Shown piece by piece: positions 1 through 4,542 of a DNA stretch of 6,220 nucleotides. How positions within the stretch are numbered: position 1 is the first letter of the stretch; each line of letters starts with the position of its first letter. The notes under the pieces are model-generated. The model made no database searches and was not told the origin of the DNA. It was given only the letters and a program-made list of their open reading frames with translations. This stretch comes from Candidatus Firestoneibacteriota bacterium. Lineage in GTDB: Bacteria > Oederibacteriota > JAAXVQ01. The stretch covers positions 1-6,220 of the forward strand of contig JAAXVQ010000128.1 of the NCBI GenBank assembly GCA_013335425.1, given 5' to 3'. The translations under genes were made by a program, and so were the position numbers.

Positions 1-28
1 TAATATCGACGGCTTCGAGCAGCGTCAT
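1..28 (-). CDS. Start of the second peptide ABC transporter ATPase (DppF/OppF-like), cut by the window edge
   Basis: Directly after the stop codon of the ATPase gene at 29-826 (TAG immediately followed by ATG) a new minus-strand frame opens and reads MTLLEAVDI before leaving the window. A purine-rich GGAAA lies just upstream of the ATG, inside the end of the preceding gene, and can serve as ribosome-binding site. In dpp/opp operons the DppD-type ATPase is usually followed by a DppF-type ATPase. A hydrophobic beta-strand start of the form LLEAxDI fits the N-terminus of an ABC nucleotide-binding domain. The identity rests on gene order and nine residues only, so it is an inference. Confidence 0.5.
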
Positions 29-826
29 CTATTTCCTTTCCTTTATTTTCGCGGATTCTATGAGCGCGGCCGTATAGGCGTGCTTCGGCGCGCGGAAAAC
101 CTCTTCCCTCGGCCCGAGTTCAACCAGTTCGCCTTCATGCATCACTGCGATACGGTCGCTTCTTTCATAAGCGAGCGGTATGTTGTGCGTGATGAGCAGG
201 ATTGTCAGCGAAAGCTCCCGCTTGAGTTTTGCCAGCAAGTCGAGTATTTCCTTCTGCACGGTCACGTCGAGAGCCGTGGTCGGTTCGTCAGCGATAAGCA
301 GTTTAGGCCTGTTTATTATCGCCATCGCTATCGCGATCCTCTGCTTCTGCCCGCCGGAAAGCTGGTGCGGGTAGGAACTGAGGATGCGCTCGCGGCCGTC
401 CAGCAGCACTTCGTCGAGCGCCGCGGCCAGCAAGGCGTTCTTCTCGGCTGAGGTAAGCCCGGTGTCATGCGCCTCGACGGCTTCGAGCAGCTGTTCCCTT
501 ATGTCCAGCACCGGGTTGAGCGAAGACGACGGGTCCTGGAAGACAATGGATATTTCTTTGCCCCTGAGAGACCTGAGGCCCTCGGCGCCCAGCGCCAGCA
601 GGTTCCGTCCGCCGTAAGTGATCTTGCCCGTTGTCACCTTCCCCTCTCCCGGGAATAGGAGCCCCATCACGGAAAGCGCGAGAGTGCTTTTTCCTGAACC
701 GGATTCGCCGACTATCGCGAGCGTTTCGCCTTTCTCGACGGCCAGCGAAACGCCCTTAAGCGCCGGTATGACCTTGCGGCCGCGGTAATATTCGACGGAA
801 AGGCCGTTGATCTCAAGTATGTTCAT
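29..826 (-). CDS. Peptide/nickel-type ABC transporter ATP-binding protein (DppD/OppD-like)
   Basis: This 265-residue protein is a complete ABC ATPase that would power inner-membrane import of dipeptides, oligopeptides or nickel chelates. Visible motifs in order: Walker A GESGSGKST (40-48), Q-loop FQDP followed by SSSLNP (96-104), signature LSGGQKQR (156-163), Walker B LLIADEP with catalytic Glu181, D-loop TALD (184-187) and switch His214 in ITHN. The FQDP-SSLNP and DVTVQ segments are characteristic of the DppD/DppF/OppD/NikD branch. The end (APKHAYTAAL) corresponds to the HPYT motif of the family, but the longer C-terminal extension of many OppD/DppD proteins is missing, so it is closer to NikD in length. 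The start ATG has a GAGG Shine-Dalgarno and overlaps the permease tail by 14 bp. It abuts the second ATPase. Codon use is unlike the genes to the right: ATA is 12 of 21 Ile codons and AGA/AGG 8 of about 16 Arg codons. The substrate cannot be told from the ATPase. Confidence 0.93.
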   Translation of the reverse strand: MNILEINGLSVEYYRGRKVIPALKGVSLAVEKGETLAIVGESGSGKSTLALSVMGLLFPGEGKVTTGKITYGGRNLLALGAEGLRSLRGKEISIVFQDPSSSLNPVLDIREQLLEAVEAHDTGLTSAEKNALLAAALDEVLLDGRERILSSYPHQLSGGQKQRIAIAMAIINRPKLLIADEPTTALDVTVQKEILDLLAKLKRELSLTILLITHNIPLAYERSDRIAVMHEGELVELGPREEVFRAPKHAYTAALIESAKIKERK

Positions 827-881
827 AGGTCCTCGGGTCGAGCGCGTCCCTCAACCCCTCCCCGAGCAGGTCGCCCGCGCA
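813..881 (-). pseudogene. C-terminal tail of a DppC/OppC-type ABC permease, cut off at its upstream side
   Basis: Reading into the ATPase start from upstream, one frame gives GDLLGEGLRDALDPR followed by TYEHT and a stop at 815-813, 14 bp inside the ATPase gene. The LLGxGLRDALDPR block is the conserved C-terminus of the inner-membrane permease of peptide/nickel ABC transporters, and the overlap with the downstream ATPase is normal for such operons. The rest of the permease, about 250 residues with several membrane helices, is absent. Upstream of about 873-881 the same frame reads hydrophilic, Gln/Arg-rich residues back to an ATG at 948-950, and no other frame shows permease-like sequence. The right border given is approximate. 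Either the gene was truncated by a rearrangement or the contig joins two genomes here. Confidence 0.75.
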
Positions 882-894
882 CCACCACTGGGCA

Positions 895-917
895 CACCTT
901 GGTTGCTGCACCTTGGT
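895..917 (+). repeat. Short direct repeats CACCTTGGT
   Basis: The 9-mer CACCTTGGT occurs at 895-903 and again at 909-917. An extended 10-mer CCTTGGTTGC at 897-906 recurs at 1003-1012, where it overlaps the -35 box of the promoter. The copies lie beside the point where the permease sequence stops. They may be chance, binding sites, or remnants of a recombination or assembly event, and the sequence does not decide between these. Confidence 0.4.
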
Positions 918-940
918 AGTCTCTCCGGCAAAGCGGTGCT

Positions 941-970
941 GGGCGGGCATGGTTTTCCCCCGCCTTTTTT
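941..970 (+). terminator. Intrinsic-terminator-like hairpin on the plus strand
   Basis: GGCGGG at 942-947 pairs perfectly with CCCGCC at 959-964 across an 11-nt loop, and the stem is followed at once by TTTTTT (965-970). A G-T pair from 941 and 965 could extend the stem. This is the standard layout of a Rho-independent terminator for transcripts running left to right. No plus-strand gene is recognised upstream, so it may end a gene or RNA whose body was lost at the nearby junction. It also insulates the promoter at 1005-1032 from read-through. The T tract overlaps a second palindrome (962-977) that could compete with it. Confidence 0.6.
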
Positions 971-1004
971 AAAAGGCAATTCTTCCTATTATCTAAGCTA
1001 TTCC

Positions 1005-1032
1005 TTGGTTGCGAAGCCGGTCGGAATATAAT
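1005..1032 (+). promoter_or_regulatory. Sigma-70-type promoter for the large membrane protein gene
   Basis: A perfect -10 hexamer TATAAT (1027-1032) is preceded, after a 16-bp spacer, by TTGGTT (1005-1010), which keeps the important TTG of the -35 consensus. Transcription would start near 1039, leaving a leader of about 36 nt before the Shine-Dalgarno-supported ATG at 1075. The placement between the upstream terminator-like hairpin and the gene supports the call. Confidence 0.65.
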
Positions 1033-1061
1033 AAGATAATGAAGTTGGTCATCGCATTACC

Positions 1062-1068
1062 GGAGGTG
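1062..1068 (+). promoter_or_regulatory. Ribosome-binding site that decides the start at 1075
   Basis: GGAGGTG lies 6 nt upstream of the ATG at 1075-1077 and is a near-perfect Shine-Dalgarno sequence. The in-frame upstream candidates are TTG at 1009, which lies inside the promoter, and ATG at 1039, which falls at the expected transcription start. Neither has a comparable ribosome-binding site. The start at 1075 is therefore preferred. Confidence 0.75.
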
Positions 1069-1074
1069 CAGTTC

Positions 1075-3267
1075 ATGGAGGAGTACTTACAACGGCTACG
1101 CCAATACCTGACGCAGGGCGGGTTGACCGCTGTGGACGCGCGGGACGGCATGGTGGCCGCTTATTTGGTCATCAGCCGACTCAATCAACTGCAGGGCAAC
1201 CCCGATGTGGGGCTTAAGCAGGAAGAAGCGGGGCTCTACCAGCATTTCTCCGGATTTTTAGGCGCGATCTTCTGGGAACGTGGTTACAACTACGACCACC
1301 CCACCGTGCAGCAACTCGGTGAAGTCAAAATGATGCTCGACGGCACGGCGCAGATCTTTGCCATGCCGGAAAATTTGCAGATGGCGCTCAATGAAATATG
1401 TGATTTCCTGCTGGCTCGAGCCGGCAACCAGCCGGCGGTGGTTTCCTCCGCAGTTATGGATTTGTTGGAATCCCACGCCCCGGTCAATACGCCGGTTTCT
1501 TCGGCCATGGAAAATTATGATTTTTCAGCACCTAAGTTTGTTCCTGAAGCGCAACCCCCGGCTGAACCCGAACCCGTGATTTCGGAGACGTCCGCGCCGG
1601 CGGTTGAACCGGTCCCGACAGCCGACGCTGCGCCTAGTGCAGAACCGCAACCTGAAATTCCGGCAGAACCCGAGCAGGCAGCCGCGGCTGCGGTGAAACC
1701 CGAGAAAGCTTCGGGGGAATTGGAACCGGATCTGGTGGCTTTGTTTGACGAAGCGATGAAGGAAGAAACCGCGTTGCCGGCTTCGGAAACCGCCGCCTCC
1801 CCAGACGCCCTCGCCAAGGCGGAAGACACCAAGGCGGCGGAAAGTGAGTCGCCGGCAGCCGAACCCGAAATGCCGCTTGAACCCACCCGCTTTGACTTGG
1901 GATCGGAACAGATCGGCACCGGCGCTCCCGCGGAAGTTGAAGGCGCGGAAACGCCTGCAGCGTCGTTGGAACCTGCCAAGAAAAAACGCGGCCGTAAAAA
2001 AGCCGTGGAGACCGACGAGGTCAAGCCCAAAGCCGTGCGTAAAAAAGCCAAAACCGCCAAGAGCGATCCGGTCTCCGAACCGGCCGGGGTGTCCGCAGAG
2101 AACGCGGCGGTGTCAACTCCCGTTGAGGCTCCGGCCAGGTTGGAACCACCGGTGGAGGAAGCGCCGCAGGCACAAGAGGTTTTTTCCGAAGCTGCCGGGT
2201 TTGCGCCGCTTTCGGAGTTTTCGTCGGGTGAGACCGCGACGCCTGCGGAACCGGAACCCGCTGGGTTTACCGCCGCCGCATGGGAATCGGATTCGGCGGT
2301 TTTGGATTCCGAAGTTCAAGCCACGCCCAGTTCCATCTCCGAATTGGTCACGTTCCAGGGCGGAGAAAATTCTTCAGACGAAGAAACGGCGCCCCACCAG
2401 GCCGGAAGCGCTGGGGAACCGGTTTCGGAACCTCAGGAGGCAGCGCCCGCGGGAGAAATAGTCTCCGCGCCGGTGGTTGCTGCGCCCGTGGAAGAAGTGG
2501 TGTCGGCTCCCGTGTTTTCCGGGTTGAACGAGGAAGTGGTCTCCGCACCGGTCGTTCCGGATGCGGCCCCGGAAGTGATTTCGGAACCCATGATGTCCGC
2601 GCGCGACGAGGCGTTCGGCTCCGTTCCGGAGACCTTCCCGGCCCCTGAACCCGCGGCGCCGGTGTCACGCCCGGCCGAAGCCGGTTACGGTCCTGAACCC
2701 GTCCGTCCGGCCGCGGCGGTCCGCGCCTACCAGCACCTGGAAGAAGAGCCGGGGGAAGAAGTTCCGGTTAAGACCGCCTGGGGCATGCCTCTGACCGTGG
2801 GTTTGATTTTGGGTTTGTTGTTCGGCGGCGCGGCGGCTTGGATGACGGCCGGCAAGTTTTCCGAAGCGGATGCGGCTCGGGACAAAGCGGCCTTCGAGAA
2901 GCAGGTTGCGGCGGCCAAGACCGAAGCCGAAGCTGTCAAGGCCGAAGCGGACAAAATGCGCGCCACCTTAAAAGAGCAGGAAGCTGCCTGGCACAAGACG
3001 CCGGACAAGCCGGCATACCTGAAGGTCGGGCCGGGCTTGTTGCTGTATTGGCCCAATGAAGGCATGATGCGGAAATATTTCGTGTACCGCGGCAAAGGAC
3101 CGGCCGGGAACATGGTCAAAGTAACCGCCGAGCCTTTGGACATCAACTTCCTCTACCTCAGTCGCGCGGACGCAGGGTCCTGGCGCTATGCGGTTTCGGC
3201 GCTCACCCGCGAAGGAGTCGAGACCGACAAGGGCGAGCCGGCCGTGCTGGCGTTGCCCTTAAAATAG
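1075..3267 (+). CDS. Large single-pass membrane protein: helical N-domain, long Ala/Pro/Glu linker, coiled coil and FN3-like C-domain
   Basis: I do not recognise this 730-residue protein as a named family. Residues 1-133 look like a compact helical domain (MEEYLQRLRQYL..., rich in aliphatic and aromatic residues). Residues about 134-560 are low-complexity and rich in Ala, Pro, Glu, Ser and Val, surely disordered. They include a strongly basic island at about 302-330 (KKKRGRKK and later VRKKAKTAK) and a block of 13-residue repeats (448-525). A transmembrane helix follows at about 573-593 (TVGLILGLLFGGAAAWM), then a charged Ala/Lys/Glu coiled coil at about 598-640. The last 80 residues contain YFVYRG, GSWRYAVSAL and a final strand PAVLALPL, which resembles a fibronectin type III fold. 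With no signal peptide, the likely topology is N-terminus and linker in the cytoplasm and coiled coil plus FN3-like domain in the periplasm. It is transcribed alone from its own promoter and runs convergent to the DUF362 gene. Codon use (frequent TTG Leu, ATA in 2 of 12 Ile) matches the genes to its right. Function is unknown; a scaffold or envelope-tethering role is conceivable. Confidence 0.85.
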   Translation: MEEYLQRLRQYLTQGGLTAVDARDGMVAAYLVISRLNQLQGNPDVGLKQEEAGLYQHFSGFLGAIFWERGYNYDHPTVQQLGEVKMMLDGTAQIFAMPENLQMALNEICDFLLARAGNQPAVVSSAVMDLLESHAPVNTPVSSAMENYDFSAPKFVPEAQPPAEPEPVISETSAPAVEPVPTADAAPSAEPQPEIPAEPEQAAAAAVKPEKASGELEPDLVALFDEAMKEETALPASETAASPDALAKAEDTKAAESESPAAEPEMPLEPTRFDLGSEQIGTGAPAEVEGAETPAASLEPAKKKRGRKKAVETDEVKPKAVRKKAKTAKSDPVSEPAGVSAENAAVSTPVEAPARLEPPVEEAPQAQEVFSEAAGFAPLSEFSSGETATPAEPEPAGFTAAAWESDSAVLDSEVQATPSSISELVTFQGGENSSDEETAPHQAGSAGEPVSEPQEAAPAGEIVSAPVVAAPVEEVVSAPVFSGLNEEVVSAPVVPDAAPEVISEPMMSARDEAFGSVPETFPAPEPAAPVSRPAEAGYGPEPVRPAAAVRAYQHLEEEPGEEVPVKTAWGMPLTVGLILGLLFGGAAAWMTAGKFSEADAARDKAAFEKQVAAAKTEAEAVKAEADKMRATLKEQEAAWHKTPDKPAYLKVGPGLLLYWPNEGMMRKYFVYRGKGPAGNMVKVTAEPLDINFLYLSRADAGSWRYAVSALTREGVETDKGEPAVLALPLK
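2416..2649 (+). repeat. Six degenerate 39-bp (13-codon) tandem repeats inside the linker
   Basis: Units start exactly every 39 bp at 2416, 2455, 2494, 2533, 2572 and 2611. Their starts read EPVSEPQ, EIVSAPV, EVVSAPV, EVVSAPV, EVISEPM and AFGSVPE, giving a consensus E-V-V-S-x-P followed by seven variable residues. Ser at position 4 and Pro at position 6 are kept in all six. One more decayed unit (DEETAP) fits the same phase at 2377. The protein period is better kept than the DNA, since synonymous codons differ between units. This suggests old duplication under selection at the protein level. Confidence 0.7.
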
Positions 3268-3276
3268 CGGCGCGAA

Positions 3277-3314
3277 CCGGGGTAGGGTGGTTGCCGCCGG
3301 CAAGCTATCCCCGG
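3277..3314. terminator. Hairpin between convergent genes, possible bidirectional terminator
   Basis: CCGGGG (3277-3282) pairs with CCCCGG (3309-3314), TAG (3283-3285) pairs with CTA (3305-3307) after a one-base bulge, and an inner stem TTGCC-GCC-GGCAA sits at 3291-3303. The structure fills the 37-bp gap between two converging genes and covers the stop codon of the DUF362 gene. There is no T tract on either side, so it is not a classical Rho-independent terminator. It may block read-through or protect 3' ends. Confidence 0.4.
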
Positions 3315-4456
3315 CGGACGATGCGCCCGAGCAAAGGCGTGCGGATTTTGATGGCGCGTTCCGGGCATAATTCCTGGCAGCAGTAGCAGCGGATGCAGCG
3401 GTCGTAGGTGTAAACCGGGGGACGCGATTTGTCGCCGGCCTTCCAATCCACGGCTTTGGGGCTCACCGGGCACATTTTCACGCAAGTGCCGCAGCGGGTG
3501 CAGCGTCTCCGGGCAATCACGGGCCTGGGCACGAGCCATTGTTTCAGGAACTTTACCGAACCTTTGGGTTCCTTTTCCGAAACCGCGAGTTTGTTCGCCT
3601 TAAAACGACGGGGGCGCAAGGCTTCCACCGTGTCTCCCAAGATTTCAATTTCTTCCTGCAAGTAGGTCCCCAGTCCGCTTTCCCGGCCGTATTGGGCGGT
3701 CGGCGGAACCTGCGGATCCATGTCCATCAACCGCGTCACCACCGCGTCCAAAGCCACCGGATCGTTCGAAATCAGCAAGGCATGCACGGGCAACGGGGTA
3801 CCGCTGCGCGGGCCGTTGCCCTGCATGGCCATCACGCCGTCCATGATGGACAGGCGCGGGCGTACGCAAAGGTTGAGATCCACCAGCATGCGCGCAAAGG
3901 GATGTGCATTGGGCAGTTTGACGTGGAATTCGGCCTTGAGCAGCCCCGGCACGCAGCCGAAAAGATTTTTTACGGCTCCGGTGGCGCGCATGAGTCCGTG
4001 GGTCTTCATTTTAGGCAGATTCACCAACGCATGGGTGTTGTCGGCCACGGCCTTGGCCAAGATGAATTTTTTGTTCTGCCGCCCGGCCGGAAAAGAAACT
4101 TCCACGGGGGTGACGAAATCCGCCAGCGTCACGCCCAATTCCGCGGCCACGGCTTCCAAGCCCGCTTTTTTGGCCACGGACGCAGGCGAGCCTACGGCCG
4201 GAGAATCGCCATAGACGACCGCTGACCCGGCGGCCTGAAAAAGGCGCGCTACGGCCTGAAACACGGCCGGGTGCGTGGTCACGCAACGTTCGGGCGGGTC
4301 GGGTGTGAGCAAATTGGGCTTGAGCAGCACAGGTTCTCCGGGGCGGACAAAAACCGCCGCCCCGCCCAAAAGCGCCAGACCGCGCGCCAGTGCTTTTTCG
4401 ACTACCTCGGCATCATAAGATTCACAGCGAACCAGCGCCACACGGGACTTGGACAT
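3305..4456 (-). CDS. DUF362 domain protein with C-terminal 2x[4Fe-4S] ferredoxin domain
   Basis: This 383-residue protein has an N-terminal DUF362 domain (about residues 1-290) and a bacterial-type ferredoxin domain at the end. Family hallmarks include LLKPNLL (44-50), the LPKMKTHG stretch (147-154) leading to AVKNLFG, IMDGVMAMQGNGPRSG (204-219) and NDPVALDAV (231-239). The iron-sulfur part has two complete CxxCxxCxxxCP motifs: Cys319/322/325/329 and Cys354/357/360/364, with an extra Cys at 359. It should bind two [4Fe-4S] clusters and act in the cytoplasm, as there is no signal peptide. DUF362-ferredoxin proteins are widespread in anaerobes and uncultured phyla. Their reaction is not established, so an electron-transfer role is inferred only from the clusters. 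The ATG has AAGGAG 5 nt upstream. The gene follows the porin gene by 86 bp on the same strand and could be the last gene of that unit, but two small palindromes in the gap leave this open. ATA is used in none of 10 Ile codons. Confidence 0.9.
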   Translation of the reverse strand: MSKSRVALVRCESYDAEVVEKALARGLALLGGAAVFVRPGEPVLLKPNLLTPDPPERCVTTHPAVFQAVARLFQAAGSAVVYGDSPAVGSPASVAKKAGLEAVAAELGVTLADFVTPVEVSFPAGRQNKKFILAKAVADNTHALVNLPKMKTHGLMRATGAVKNLFGCVPGLLKAEFHVKLPNAHPFARMLVDLNLCVRPRLSIMDGVMAMQGNGPRSGTPLPVHALLISNDPVALDAVVTRLMDMDPQVPPTAQYGRESGLGTYLQEEIEILGDTVEALRPRRFKANKLAVSEKEPKGSVKFLKQWLVPRPVIARRRCTRCGTCVKMCPVSPKAVDWKAGDKSRPPVYTYDRCIRCYCCQELCPERAIKIRTPLLGRIVRRG

Positions 4457-4477
4457 ACACGCTCCTTCAAAGCTGAT

Positions 4478-4494
4478 CGGGGTAGCTCTCCCCG
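4478..4494. repeat. Small GC-rich inverted repeat upstream of the DUF362 gene
   Basis: CGGGG (4478-4482) and CCCCG (4490-4494) are inverted around a 7-nt loop, 21 bp upstream of the DUF362 start. A T-rich stretch (TGATTTGTTTT) follows on the plus strand, where no gene would need it. On the minus strand it would lie in the DUF362 leader. It could be a weak hairpin or an operator-like site; there is no further support. Confidence 0.3.
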
Positions 4495-4515
4495 TGATTT
4501 GTTTTCGGCAGGGGA

Positions 4516-4528
4516 CGGTTTCAAACCG
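4516..4528. repeat. Perfect 13-bp palindrome after the porin stop codon
   Basis: CGGTTT-C-AAACCG is an inverted repeat centred on 4522, 14 nt beyond the porin stop on the minus strand. It has no T tract, so it is a poor terminator candidate. Its symmetry would also fit a protein-binding site. The 86-bp gap between porin and DUF362 genes otherwise shows only the Shine-Dalgarno and the second hairpin, and I see no good -10/-35 pair in it. Confidence 0.3.
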
Positions 4529-4542
4529 ATCCTAACCCTTCA

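Larger units (their letters stand above)
882..1004. other. Gene-poor junction region between the ABC block and the right-hand genes
   Basis: No convincing complete gene is visible here. The minus-strand frame that carries the permease tail stays open to an ATG at 948-950 but reads low-plausibility sequence. On the plus strand, a frame reading GHTLVAAPW ends at a TAG (917-919), 21 nt before a terminator-like hairpin, so it could be the last codons of a gene whose body is missing. That is a guess. Other visible elements are the hairpin at 941-970, a short palindrome GCCTTTT-TT-AAAAGGC at 962-977 and small direct repeats. Base composition turns AT-rich from about 965 onward, as expected for an intergenic promoter region. 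Confidence 0.5.

Noticed and set aside
880..940. Possible riboswitch or small RNA resembling glycine-riboswitch or SRP Alu fragments
   Set aside because: Only short similarities (for example TCTCCGGCAAAG) could be seen. The conserved cores of those RNAs were not found on either strand.
813..950. Minus-strand 45-codon open frame from an ATG at 950 into the permease tail, read as an intact small gene
   Set aside because: Only its end is recognisable, as a permease C-terminus. The first half is Gln/Arg-rich with no membrane segment, so it is a chance fusion at the junction.
807..1031. Plus-strand 74-codon open frame across the junction region
   Set aside because: It spans the permease tail antisense, the terminator-like hairpin and the promoter. 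It shows no domain pattern and no ribosome-binding site.
1515..2060. Minus-strand 181-codon Ser/Ala/Gly-rich open frame opposite the linker
   Set aside because: It is the mirror of low-complexity GC-rich codons in the plus-strand gene, with no start signal or domain.
1844..2461. Plus-strand Arg/Pro-rich frame of 205 codons inside the large gene
   Set aside because: It is an off-frame reading of the repetitive Ala/Pro/Glu linker. The main frame is intact with promoter and ribosome-binding site.
2416..2649. The 39-bp repeats as a CRISPR array or minisatellite
   Set aside because: The units are degenerate at DNA level, have no spacers and keep a protein reading frame, so they are protein repeats.
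3539..4225. Plus-strand 228-codon frame opposite the DUF362 gene
   Set aside because: The minus strand encodes a clear DUF362-ferredoxin protein with all motifs. The opposite frame is His/Arg-rich without family features.
4457..4542. Promoter for the DUF362 gene built on TTGAAA in the palindrome
   Set aside because: At a 17-bp spacing the -10 would be CAAATC, which matches the consensus poorly.
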